NCBI RefSeq assembly: GCF_026183895.1
Contig: NZ_JAPFQI010000018.1
Span: 24,644-88,643, forward strand
Length of the DNA: 64,000 nt
DNA from: Sabulicella glaciei
GTDB taxonomy: Bacteria; Pseudomonadota; Alphaproteobacteria; Acetobacterales; Acetobacteraceae
Reading direction: 5' to 3'
The translations under genes were made by a program, and so were the position numbers. This document shows positions 28,055 to 36,728 of this stretch, piece by piece (position 1 is the first letter of the stretch; each line of letters opens with the position of its first letter). Below the pieces are notes generated by a model that was not told where the DNA came from, ran no database searches, and saw nothing but the letters and a program-made list of their open reading frames with translations.

Positions 28055-28759
28055 TCAGCGCAGGGGGGCGGGGTCGCCGCCCAGGGAACGGGTCAGGGCG
28101 ATGGCCTCGCGCAGCACCAGCGCGGCGCAGCGCGCCTCGGCCGCCGCGTCGCCGCGGAACAGTGGCAGGGTGATGCCGACCGAGCCGGCGACGCGCCCCT
28201 GCGCATCCAGCACCGGCGCGGCGATGGCCATCACCTCGGGCAGCCTCTCGCCGCGGCTGATGACGGGAAGCGCAGGGCGGCTTGCCACCTCCATCGCCAG
28301 GAGGGCGCGGCCGTGTGCGCCGATGCCGAGCGGCGCCACCTCCCCCACCCTTGCGACGGTGCGGACGGGCTGCGGGCTGTCCAGCCGAAACAGGCAGCGC
28401 CGCGCCGTGCCCTCGCGCACGAAGAAGGCGGCGCTTTCCTGGCTCTCGACGCGCAGCCGGTCGAGCGCGGGAAGGACCACCTCTTCCAGCCGCAGCGCCC
28501 GGCGGAAGCGCTCGCCCAGCACCAGCAGCTGCGGGCCCAGGGCGAAGGCGCCTGAGGCCTGCCGCGCAACGAAGCCATGAGCCTCCAGCGTCGCCAGCAG
28601 CCGCAGCGCCGTGGACAGATGCAGCCCGGCCCGGCGCGCGATCTCCGCCGGCGGCAGGCTGCCGTCGTCGTCGGTGAAGGCGGCCAGCAGGGCGAGGGCG
28701 CGCTCGACGGCGCGCACCCCGCCATCCGTGTCTCGCTGCGCGGGCATGGCGTCAGGCAT
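28055..28759 (-). CDS. IclR-family transcriptional regulator
   Basis: 234 aa. Winged-helix N-terminus (VERALALLAAFTDDDG, ARRAGLHLSTALRLLATLE) and IclR effector domain (GIGAHGRALLAME, PVLDAQGRVAGSVGI). Start ATG 28759 (28747 possible); no clear ribosome site. First of the minus-strand operon and divergent from two Bug genes, so it likely senses a pathway acid and controls both sides. Confidence 0.9.
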   Translation of the reverse strand: MPDAMPAQRDTDGGVRAVERALALLAAFTDDDGSLPPAEIARRAGLHLSTALRLLATLEAHGFVARQASGAFALGPQLLVLGERFRRALRLEEVVLPALDRLRVESQESAAFFVREGTARRCLFRLDSPQPVRTVARVGEVAPLGIGAHGRALLAMEVASRPALPVISRGERLPEVMAIAAPVLDAQGRVAGSVGITLPLFRGDAAAEARCAALVLREAIALTRSLGGDPAPLR

Positions 28760-28847
28760 AGGCAGGGCGTAGCACGGGCTTTCATCTGATGAAAGTAACT
28801 TGCATGGAATGCCACAAGCCCATAGACCGGCCGCAGGAGGAACGCCC

Positions 28848-29810
28848 ATGCCCCCCATCGCCCGCCGGATGCTGCTGGCCCTGCCAGCCCTTTCCTGCCC
28901 GGCCCTCGCGCAGACGGCGCGGCCCCTGGTGCTGCTGGTGCCCTTCGCGCCGGGCGGCGCCTCCGACATCGCGGCCCGCGCCTTCTCCAGCCGGATGGCG
29001 GAGCGGCAGGGCCGGCCGGTGGTGGTAGAAAACCGCCCTGGCGCGAACGGGCAGTTGGCGGCTCGCATACTGGCGCGCGCTGCGCCGGACGGGCAGACGC
29101 TGCTGGTCGGCTCGATCGGCGTTTTCGCGCTGAACACGGTGCTGTCGCGCAACCCGGGCTACGACCCGCTCACCGACTTCGCCCCGGTCATGCTCGCCAT
29201 CACCACACCGAACATCCTAGTGGTAAACACGCGCCGCGTCCCGGCGCGCGACCTGCCGGGCCTCGTCGCTTGGATGCGTGCCAACCCGGCCGAGGTCAGC
29301 CATGCCACCTCCGGCATCGGCTCCTCGCCGCACTTGACGATGGAGCTGTTCACCCAGCGCACCGGCACCGAGGCGCAGCACGTCCCGGCCCGCGGCGGCG
29401 CGACGGCGGTGATGGACCTCGTCGCGGGCACGGTCCCACTTTCCTTCCAGGGACTCGGCTCGGTGATCGGTCCGGTGCGGGAAGGGCGCCTGCGGGCGCT
29501 CTTCGTCACCGCCCCCGCGCGCGCCCCGCTGCTGCCGGACGTGCCGACTGCCGCCGAGGCGGGGTTGCCAGATTTTGAGGTCGGCTCCTGGCAGGCGGTG
29601 ATGGCACCAGCCGGCACGCCCGCCGCGATGCGCGCGCAGCTGGCTGAGGAGATCACTTCCATCCTGCGCGAGCCTGCCGTGTCGGGGCCGCTGGAAGCCG
29701 GAGGCTACACGGTCGTCGGCGGCACGCCCGAGGAATACGACGCCTTCCAGCGCGCCGAGATCGCCCGCTGGCGCCGCGTCGCCGAGGCCTCCGGCATCGT
29801 GCTCGATTGA
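28848..29810 (+). CDS. Bug/TctC periplasmic solute receptor
   Basis: 320 aa: signal MLLALPALSCPALAQ, then LVLLVPFAPGGASDI and ENRPGANG. AGGAGGA precedes ATG 28848. Divergent from IclR and followed by a second Bug gene. Confidence 0.9.
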   Translation: MPPIARRMLLALPALSCPALAQTARPLVLLVPFAPGGASDIAARAFSSRMAERQGRPVVVENRPGANGQLAARILARAAPDGQTLLVGSIGVFALNTVLSRNPGYDPLTDFAPVMLAITTPNILVVNTRRVPARDLPGLVAWMRANPAEVSHATSGIGSSPHLTMELFTQRTGTEAQHVPARGGATAVMDLVAGTVPLSFQGLGSVIGPVREGRLRALFVTAPARAPLLPDVPTAAEAGLPDFEVGSWQAVMAPAGTPAAMRAQLAEEITSILREPAVSGPLEAGGYTVVGGTPEEYDAFQRAEIARWRRVAEASGIVLD

Positions 29811-29821
29811 AGGCCCCGACC

Positions 29822-30778
29822 ATGCTTCGCCGCGCGCTGCTGCTCTCGCCCCTCCTCGCCGCGCCTGTCCTGGCCCAGCCGGCCTGGCCCAGCCGCCCGG
29901 TGCGCGTGGTGGTGCCGTTTCCGCCTGGCGGGTCCAACGACGCCATCGCGCGCCCGCTCGCGGAATCGCTGGCGCGGCAGCTGGGCCAGACCTTCGTGGT
30001 GGAGAACCGCGGCGGCGCCGGCAGCACGCTCGGCACGGCGGAGGTGGCGCGCGCTCCGGCGGACGGGCACGCGCTGCTCGTCACCTCCTCCACCTTCGCC
30101 ACCTCCGCCGCCGTGCAGCCCACGCCCTATTCCGCCGCGCGCGACCTCCAGGCCGTGGCGATCGTCGCCGAGGCGCCGCTATTGATGCTGGCCGCCCCCG
30201 GCTTCCCCGCCGCGACGATGGACGAAGCCGTCGCGCTGATCCGCTCGCGCCCGGGCGCCGTCACTTATGGCTCGGCCGGGCCGGGCAGCATTGGCCACAT
30301 GGCGGGTGCGCTTTTCGCGCTGCACGCGGGCGAGCTGAACACGGTGCATATGCCCTATCGCGGCACGGGCCCGGTGCTGAACGACATGCTGGCTGGCACG
30401 GTGGACCTCACCTTCACCTCGCTCTCGGCCTCTGCCGGACTGGTCGGGACGGGACGGCTCAAGCTGCTGGGCTGGACGACGGAAACCGTCGTCGCCGGCT
30501 GGCCCGCCGCGCCGACGCCGCACGCCTCGGGCCTGCCGGATTACGAGGCCGGGATCTGGTGGGCCGCGATCCTGCGGCGCGGCACGCCAGAGGCGATCCG
30601 CGAACGGCTGAACGCCGCGATCCGCGCTGCCGTGGCGGAGGCGCGCTTCGCCGCCTCCCTGGCCAGCGAGGGCGCGACGGCCGGCGTGCTTCCCGCCGAC
30701 GCCGCCGATGCGCGCATCGGCACCGAGTTGACCAAGTGGCGCGACGTTGCGTCGCACGCGAACATTAGGACGGAGTGA
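29822..30778 (+). CDS. Bug/TctC periplasmic solute receptor
   Basis: 318 aa: ALLLSPLLAAPVLAQ signal, VRVVVPFPPGGSNDA, ENRGGAGS. ATG 29822, 11 bases after the previous Bug stop. Two receptors in tandem followed by an SDR gene. Confidence 0.9.
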   Translation: MLRRALLLSPLLAAPVLAQPAWPSRPVRVVVPFPPGGSNDAIARPLAESLARQLGQTFVVENRGGAGSTLGTAEVARAPADGHALLVTSSTFATSAAVQPTPYSAARDLQAVAIVAEAPLLMLAAPGFPAATMDEAVALIRSRPGAVTYGSAGPGSIGHMAGALFALHAGELNTVHMPYRGTGPVLNDMLAGTVDLTFTSLSASAGLVGTGRLKLLGWTTETVVAGWPAAPTPHASGLPDYEAGIWWAAILRRGTPEAIRERLNAAIRAAVAEARFAASLASEGATAGVLPADAADARIGTELTKWRDVASHANIRTE

Positions 30779-30781
30779 TTT

Positions 30782-31582
30782 ATGGCAGGGCGTTTCGAGG
30801 GCAAGGTGGCACTGGTCACCGGCGCGGGATGCGTCGGCCCCGGCTGGGGCAATGGCCGTGCCATCGCGGTGGGGCTGGCGCGCGAGGGCGCGCTTGTGGT
30901 CGGCGTGGACCGTAACCCGGATTCCATGACCGAGACCGCCGAGCGCATCGCCTCCGGGGGCGGGCGCTTCGAGGCGGACACGCTGGACGTGACCGAAGGC
31001 GCTGCCATTGCGCGCCTGGTGTCCGACATCGTGGCACGGCACGGAACGATCGACATCCTGGTGAACAATGTCGGTGGCTCGGCCGCGGGCGGCCCGGTCG
31101 AGATGGCGGAGGATGTGTGGGACCTCCAGATCGACGTGAACCTCAAGAGCGTCTTCCTGACGCTGAAGCACGTTCTGCCGGTGATGGAGAAGCAGGGCGG
31201 CGGCGCGGTGGTGAACCTCGCCTCGACTTCGGGCATACGCTGGACCGGCGCGGCGCAGGTCGCCTACGCGGCCTCCAAGGCGGGCGTCATTCAGCTCTCG
31301 CGCGTGGTGGCTGTGCAGTACGCGCCCAAGGGCATCCGGGTGAACACGGTGGTTCCCGGGCAGATGCACACGCCGATGGTGGAGGTGCGCTTGGCCGGCC
31401 AGCGAGCGGGCGGCGACGTGGAGGCGCTGGTGAAGCAGCGCCTGGCGCGCATCCCGCTCGGCTTTGCGGGCGATGGGCGGGACACGGCGGCGGCGGTGCT
31501 GTTCCTTGCCTCGGACGAGGCGCGCTTCGTGACCGGCACGGAACTGGTGGTGGATGGCGGCATGTCCGTGCGCTGCGGCTGA
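30782..31582 (+). CDS. short-chain dehydrogenase/reductase (SDR)
   Basis: 266 aa classical SDR: cofactor turn LVTGAGCVGPGWGNG, NNVGG, active Ser in NLASTSG and YAASK catalytic Tyr/Lys, then NTVVPGQMHTPM. It oxidises or reduces a hydroxyl/keto group with NAD(P). Four bases after the Bug gene stop, GGAG upstream. Last gene of this divergent unit. Confidence 0.92.
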   Translation: MAGRFEGKVALVTGAGCVGPGWGNGRAIAVGLAREGALVVGVDRNPDSMTETAERIASGGGRFEADTLDVTEGAAIARLVSDIVARHGTIDILVNNVGGSAAGGPVEMAEDVWDLQIDVNLKSVFLTLKHVLPVMEKQGGGAVVNLASTSGIRWTGAAQVAYAASKAGVIQLSRVVAVQYAPKGIRVNTVVPGQMHTPMVEVRLAGQRAGGDVEALVKQRLARIPLGFAGDGRDTAAAVLFLASDEARFVTGTELVVDGGMSVRCG

Positions 31583-31599
31583 GGCGCGAGACAGTGCCT

Positions 31600-31700
31600 T
31601 CAGCCCAGTGTGATCCCGGCCGTTCGGATCACCTCGAGCGCCGCACGGCACTGAACGGCCAGCTAGGTCGCGAAGGCCTCGGGCGAGCTGCTTCTGTGAT
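31600..31700 (-). pseudogene. Bug receptor C-terminal remnant
   Basis: On the minus strand the last ~33 codons read SSPEAFAT, a TAG stop, then LAVQCRAALEVIRTAGITLG and TGA. This is the usual end of a Bug protein (helix ending VVRxAGIxL) with an in-frame stop. A ninth, dead receptor gene. Confidence 0.55.
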
Positions 31701-31866
31701 GGGCCTGTGGTCGTCAGGTCCTCCAAATGGTCGTCTTGTCGCAGGTTCGTGCTTCTGTCCGTGGTCGGCATCGAGGGCCGACACATGATTCGGTCAGGAG
31801 GACCGGCAAGCCGATCTGGTCAACGTAGTCGCTGTCCAAGGACAGTGCCACTGCCCCATGGAGGCT

Positions 31867-32804
31867 TCACCGTTCTCGCTCCCCGGCGACGGGACTCCAG
31901 AGGAGCGGGCGCAGGCGGCCCGGCTTCTCGGTGAACATGATGGCGTTGGAGTCCCGGCGGACCGCAGCGACCTGCACCGCCTCGCTGGGGTTCTCGAGAT
32001 ACACGATGGTGACGCCGAACTCCTTCACCGTCGCCAGCTGCACCTGCTCAGTGGGGGAGGGCACCTTGCAAAGAGCGAAGCAGTCCCGCTCGATCGCCAG
32101 CATCTGATACTCCTTGCTCGGATCCCAAAGACACCGGATGGCGCAGGCATCTCGCTGCAAGGCGGCGCGGATGGCCGCATCGCTCGGGTCGGGAACGAAT
32201 TCCAGCGCAAGCCCGTTCTGCGTCACCGCAGCCAGGCATACCTCCTCGCTGACCGGCACGCGCTGGGTCAGGTGGGGAGGGCGAGGCCATCCTGCTGGAC
32301 CGCCAGAAGCTCAAATTCCTGGCTGGGTTCGGGAAGATACTTGAGGGCCAAGCCGTTCGCCTTCACGAGTTCGAGCTTCTGGGCCTCGTCCAAGGCTCCA
32401 AGCGCTAGGCGCTGCCACTCTGCCTCCGTGATCGCCGCGGCCGCCGGACCCAGCTTCGCAAGGCAGTCCCGGACCATTCTAAGGGCTACCGCCTGCTCGC
32501 TGCGGAGCTTGAAGAGGCGCTCCTCCTCCAGGCGGCGCGACGTGCGGGCCGCGTCGCGGCGTCTGATGGCTCCGGCCGACACCGCACAGAACTCCAGAAG
32601 AAGCGCCAGCTTGCTGTGGGGGACCATCCAGACGCGCTTCTGGCTGTCCCACCGGCCACCGTGCTCCTTGATCAGGTCGCGGTGAGCATAGGTGTCGATG
32701 GGCGCGCCTGGACGCCCCTCCAGAGGGAAAAGCAGCTCGGCGCGCTGGTTGGCTTCTGGCGCGGCCGCTGAGTCACGGCGGGGAGAATGGAACCGGTTGG
32801 ACAT
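31867..32804 (-). pseudogene. DUF5710/DUF4116-like repeat protein, frameshifted
   Basis: N-terminal DUF5710-like domain (LIKEHGGRWDSQKRVWMVP, about residue 45) followed by about seven ~23-residue helical repeats of the form P-S-x-E-x4-A-V-x-[DN]-x2-A-[LI], as in DUF4116. The frame breaks near 32270: a CCCC run needs five Cs to join DGLALP with HLTQRVPVSEEV. Start ATG 32804 with GGAGG upstream. The protein would be about 310 aa. Related repeats occur at 33578-33883. Confidence 0.65.
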
Positions 32805-32918
32805 GGGGCAGAGCCTCCAGGGTTCGCCCACCTCCGGGAGTGGGTGGGCGGTCGCCTCACGCAAAAAGGGTGAGGCGCGAAGGCCCCGCTCGCTGCTTTC
32901 CTGCGCCCTGTGCACCCT

Positions 32919-33131
32919 TCAGAAGATCCGCGCCTCGGCGGAGCGGAACGAGGTGGCTGCGCTCGCCCGGCCTGCGGCCACGTCGGGCCAGAAGCCCGTC
33001 TGGGGGCCGCTCGGCGCCGCCGACACGGACCGCACCTGATCCACGATCCCCGCGGCCGCAATCTGGGCTACGAGCGGAATCGCAGGCACCACCGCGCCGA
33101 TCACCACCAGCGCCACAATCATCTTCTGCAT
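32919..33131 (-). CDS. small exported or membrane peptide, 70 aa
   Basis: Hydrophobic N-terminus (MIVALVVIGAVVPAIPLVAQ) then a polar Ser/Ala-rich tail. Could be a signal peptide or a single membrane helix. ATG 33131 with AAGGG upstream; GTG 33140 is also possible. It sits between the two repeat-protein genes. Function unknown. Confidence 0.55.
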   Translation of the reverse strand: MQKMIVALVVIGAVVPAIPLVAQIAAAGIVDQVRSVSAAPSGPQTGFWPDVAAGRASAATSFRSAEARIF

Positions 33132-33241
33132 GGTCTTCACCCTTTTCCGGTTTGAGATACGAGGTCTGCCCGCATCCCATTGGCCGTGAGGGAGAAGCCG
33201 CCCTTCCTGCCGGACGAGTTTCCGCCCGGAGAGCGCGCAAC

Positions 33242-33265
33242 AAAAAACCCCGCCTTTCGGCGGGG
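33242..33265 (-). terminator. rho-independent terminator
   Basis: 7-bp GC stem CCCCGCC/GGCGGGG with four-base loop and, on the minus strand, a T6 run (33242-33247). It follows the 39-aa gene at 33286-33405. Confidence 0.85.
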
Positions 33266-33285
33266 CCTTTGGGGTTACGAGCGCC

Positions 33286-33405
33286 TCAGCCGTCCAGGCC
33301 GGGCTGACGGGGATCCGGCAAGCGGACCTCCCGCAAAGCAGAGCGGGTCACGAGGCCAAGGGCCAAACTGCCCATGACGACGCCCACGAAGACCACCTCA
33401 AACAT
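33286..33405 (-). CDS. 39-aa membrane peptide
   Basis: Short reading frame MFEVVFVGVVMGSLALGLVT followed by a charged tail (RSALREVRLPD). One membrane helix is likely. AGGAGA precedes the ATG and a strong terminator follows the TGA within 20 bases, so this looks like a real small gene. Function unknown. Confidence 0.6.
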   Translation of the reverse strand: MFEVVFVGVVMGSLALGLVTRSALREVRLPDPRQPGLDG

Positions 33406-33577
33406 CACATTCTCCTGTGTGCCTCAGCACCTTCCGGATATGGGGATTGAAGTGCCCGTTTGCGAACGCCGGGCGCTGCGAAGCCCTTGAAAAAAGACGG
33501 TTTATCCCTGCAGAAGAGGCATGGGACCCATCCCGCTCCTGCATGAGCAGGGAACCGCTTGAGTTCTTCCCGAGCCA

Positions 33578-33883
33578 TCACCGTCCCTGGGCTGCATAAG
33601 CTGACCACGCCGTGCGGAGCGTGGTCTTCCTAGCTGGCTGAGCCAGACTGTTTTTCCACGCATTCCGCCGCTCATCGGCCTCGATGAGCATCTGCCGCCG
33701 CACTCGCAGCTTCTCGTACGGCACGAAGCGGCCAGCTTCGGGATTCTGCTTCATGGCGAGGTAGGCAACCTCCCGGCTCGGGGACGAGAGGAACTGCAGC
33801 GCCATTCTGTCCTTCTGCATCGCGGCCAGGAAAACGGCTTCGCTGGGGTTGGAGAGAAACGGGATCAGGAAATTACCCAACAA
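33578..33883 (-). CDS. short DUF4116-like repeat protein
   Basis: About 101 aa with two copies of the repeat seen at 31867-32804: LSNPSEAVFLAAMQKDRMAL and SSPSREVAYLAMKQ. It begins with TTG and lacks a good ribosome site, so the N-terminus may be lost. It lies just past the end of the DnaQ-like gene on the same strand. Confidence 0.5.
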   Translation of the reverse strand: MLGNFLIPFLSNPSEAVFLAAMQKDRMALQFLSSPSREVAYLAMKQNPEAGRFVPYEKLRVRRQMLIEADERRNAWKNSLAQPARKTTLRTAWSAYAAQGR

Positions 33884-33993
33884 GGCGAAGTGTCTGTGTG
33901 TGTGGGTGAACGCAATTTAGCTTGATCCAGCTTGGGATCCACACAAGCGGGCTCTGCCAACGAGAACCGAACTGTTCGGATGCATAGTTGAGC

Positions 33994-35532
33994 CTACCTT
34001 CGCAGTCCCGAAAGTGTGGCGTCTACAGTGCTCGAAGCGCAGATCATCATAGCAAGACGGCAACTCATGGTTGCGGCGTCTTTGCAGCGGGGGCGGTCCT
34101 TCGCCTGCCCGCTGATCCCTGAGCGGATGGCGGCTGAGGGGCTACGAGAGCGCCATTGAGCAGGAGGAGCCGCGCGGGGAATCAGATGCCCATCAAAGGG
34201 GGACTTGCTAAACGCGCTTGCCGCTTCCGAGAGCTTGCCGAGGCGCTCGAGCATCTTTGGGTGCGCCCCGTAATGCGGGAGCTTCTGCCGAAGATATCGC
34301 TCTAGAATAGCCACTTCGTCGTCCCGCCGGCCGAGCTTCCGCAAAATGATGGCTACTTGCTCGTAGTGAGCCGGAGGAACGCCGTGCCGTTGGTTCTCTG
34401 GGTCAGCTTCTACGCGATCGATCAGCTCAAGCCCGAGGCGTAGAGCGTCTTCCAGCCTGCCGTGGCGCTGGAGTTCCTGAACAACACCCAGAGCGTCCCA
34501 GACCAGAACGTTTGAGGCATTCTGGACCTCTTGGTTGAGGGCTTCCGCAGAAAGGCGAGGCCCGGTCCGCCGCTTGGGAGTGGCTATGGCATCCGTGGCA
34601 GCAGCGGCCGGATCTGTAGGAGCCGGCACCGAAAGGCGCCAACCCCGAGGCCGGGCAGGGACCGGACGCAAGTTTTTGGGTCCTGGATCGGTCACCAAGG
34701 ACTCAAAGCGAGGGATTCGGATGGGCGTATGAAGGCCGAAGTAGATGGCTTGCGCGAGCCACGCGTCCTCTAGGGCGCCGTGGCGCTTGTTCTCTCGGAA
34801 ATGGCCGAAATGCGCAGCCACGCTTTCAAGCCCCGCAGACCCCAGCAGGCCCTGAGCCCGCCACCCTGCCATGGTGCAGAACACGGAACGCTCCGGCATT
34901 GCGACGCCCGCCAGAGCAAACTCCCGGCGGAGGAAGCGCATGTCGAATGGTGCATTGTGCGCGACGACGAGATCGGCACTTTCAAATAAAGGGAGCAAGT
35001 CAGCGAGCTTATCGGCGAAGCGTTGTTGGCGGCTGAGCACCCAGTCATCGTAGCCATGCACCGCAGATGCCTTGGGATGGCACGCGCGCTCCGGATTGAA
35101 GACGCAATGGGTGTGCTTCACCGCAATTTGTTCCGGCATATGCCGAGTTTCAGCGAGGATAACGCCTAGGGAAACCACTCTGTCCTCGCAGTGGAGGCCG
35201 GTTGTCTCGACGTCCACAAAGAGGATTCGCTCCGGCAAACCCGCGAGCCAGGGTGGCGGTGTTGGGAGAGCAGAAGGGTCGGCTGTGACAGCTGCCTCAA
35301 GGGGCCTTGGTGTGCTTCCCTCTGCGTGCGTTGAATGTCCTAGGTCAGCCGGCGCTGTCGACGCAGCCTGCAATGTCCCAGCGACTTCCCGATCTTCGGA
35401 GACGTGAGCCGGCTCCCCTCGTCTTTCGATGGAGGCGGAGAGCAGCGAGGCTTGGCCTGGGCTAATAGCCTCGGATGGCCGTCTTGCGAGTATCCGCCCC
35501 AGCCAACCGAACACCGCCCCTCCGAGCCTCAA
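33994..35532 (-). CDS. DnaQ-like exonuclease with C-terminal helical domain
   Basis: 512 aa. Residues ~100-280 form a DEDDh exonuclease: ILFVDVETTG (Exo I), VVAHNAPFDMRFL (Exo II), RHGALEDAWLAQ (Exo III). The C-terminal part has TPR-like pairs of helices (LGVVQELQRHGRLEDALRLG, LRKLGRRDDEVAILERYLRQ). The first ~90 residues are Pro/Ala-rich and low in structure. Start is TTG 35532 or GTG 35514 (GGAGGG upstream of the latter). The last ~50 residues are doubtful. Homologous to the broken gene at 259-863. Confidence 0.8.
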   Translation of the reverse strand: MRLGGAVFGWLGRILARRPSEAISPGQASLLSASIERRGEPAHVSEDREVAGTLQAASTAPADLGHSTHAEGSTPRPLEAAVTADPSALPTPPPWLAGLPERILFVDVETTGLHCEDRVVSLGVILAETRHMPEQIAVKHTHCVFNPERACHPKASAVHGYDDWVLSRQQRFADKLADLLPLFESADLVVAHNAPFDMRFLRREFALAGVAMPERSVFCTMAGWRAQGLLGSAGLESVAAHFGHFRENKRHGALEDAWLAQAIYFGLHTPIRIPRFESLVTDPGPKNLRPVPARPRGWRLSVPAPTDPAAAATDAIATPKRRTGPRLSAEALNQEVQNASNVLVWDALGVVQELQRHGRLEDALRLGLELIDRVEADPENQRHGVPPAHYEQVAIILRKLGRRDDEVAILERYLRQKLPHYGAHPKMLERLGKLSEAASAFSKSPFDGHLIPRAAPPAQWRSRSPSAAIRSGISGQAKDRPRCKDAATMSCRLAMMICASSTVDATLSGLRR

Positions 35533-35720
35533 GAGTTCCGAGGCCCGAAGCTAACGCATATCCGAAGCACCAGGAGCGAGAAAATCCGAAGGTAGTGGTT
35601 TTGGGGAGCTTTCCTGGTCGCGGCCAAAGCCGCCCTGCTCTGGAGCGCCGGACGCTCTGTTTTGGAGATCTCACTGGAACAGAGCCGCTCTAAGGTAAGC
35701 TTGCCAGAAAAGGGAAGCTC

Positions 35721-36620
35721 ATGGTTCAGAAAGGAATGGAAGACGCCCCCAATAGCTTCGACGGCACGCACGTGTCCGTCCGCCGCTACCTCGAGGAAGC
35801 TGTTGTCGGGAGACACTGGGAGCACCAACAGGGAATCCTTCTCGACACTGTCGAGGTGCTCACCCCCGGCATTCTTGAAGAAGCCAGAAAACGTGGTGAC
35901 CCGCAGTCCGCTTATAGCTTGGCGCGGGATGCGACGGAGGTTGTCGCGGATATGGACTATCACCTGCATCCCAGGGATTTTAATTCCAGCAAGCGAATGA
36001 GGATGTGGTGGCACTTGCGGGATCACGTGATCCTCGATCCGGCAGGATCGGAGATCAGCGAAATCCAGAGGCGGGATCTTGAGGCCAGCGTCAGCGAATA
36101 CATGGCCCGACCATGGATGTGGCACGACTATCTGGACTGGTGCGTCATAGACGCGCTCGTGGCCCAGGAGTGGGCGGCGTATCTGCAGTTTGTGCGGGGC
36201 CAGCGGTCATTGAGATGGCTGGTCCTGGCTGTAACCGTGGCCCTCTATGGGCTGCCAATCCTGGGCCTGAGCTACCTCTTCTCATCGAATTCCAGCTTCA
36301 CAATCCCTGCGCTGCTCGCATACGCAGCCCTGGTCATCTGGGGGATCTTCGGGCTGGCCTACCGAACCGTCCTGCGCTTGACGTCGAAGATCTCATCGCC
36401 GCGGAACCTCTTGCTCGCCATGCGGGATGCCTACGCATCCCTGGACGGAGCGGTGCTATCTCCATCACGGGTGCGGGACGAATTGCGTCTTGCTGCGGAA
36501 AAGGGCGTGGGATGGTCGCAGGTGATCTGGCCCGTCATTGATGCTGCTGTCGCCCGCAATCCGCACGTCTGGCGGGTGGCGCCTCCGCCCGTAAGAGCGG
36601 TGTTTCGAAGACGCTCGTAA
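35721..36620 (+). CDS. membrane protein of unknown function
   Basis: 299 aa. Soluble N-terminal half (VSVRRYLEEAVVGRHWE, DMDYHLHP), then two membrane helices around residues 170-220 (WLVLAVTVALYGLPILGLSYL and IPALLAYAALVIWGIFGLAY), then a cytoplasmic tail (MRDAYASLDGAVLSPSRVRDE). AGGGAAG precedes the ATG. Divergent from the DnaQ-like gene. I do not recognise the family. Confidence 0.75.
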   Translation: MVQKGMEDAPNSFDGTHVSVRRYLEEAVVGRHWEHQQGILLDTVEVLTPGILEEARKRGDPQSAYSLARDATEVVADMDYHLHPRDFNSSKRMRMWWHLRDHVILDPAGSEISEIQRRDLEASVSEYMARPWMWHDYLDWCVIDALVAQEWAAYLQFVRGQRSLRWLVLAVTVALYGLPILGLSYLFSSNSSFTIPALLAYAALVIWGIFGLAYRTVLRLTSKISSPRNLLLAMRDAYASLDGAVLSPSRVRDELRLAAEKGVGWSQVIWPVIDAAVARNPHVWRVAPPPVRAVFRRRS

Positions 36621-36666
36621 GTCTGCTCCGCGTTCGCCACCGTCGCCGCACCCACGAGCGCCAGCA

Positions 36667-36691
36667 TGCCCGAAAGCATAGTTTTCGGGCC
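36667..36691. repeat. dispersed palindrome, copy 1
   Basis: GCCCGAAA...TTTTCGGGC with centre GCATAG; 25 bases. One of five such sites (others at 39172, 42806, 45123, 49180). Lies 46 bases past the end of the membrane protein gene. Confidence 0.75.
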
Positions 36692-36728
36692 TCAAGGCTT
36701 CGATGCATGGTGCCGCCTGGCGCAGTGC

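Noticed and set aside
30179..31786. 535-residue minus-strand open frame
   Set aside because: Runs antisense through a Bug gene and the SDR gene; rich in His/Arg/Gly with no pattern.
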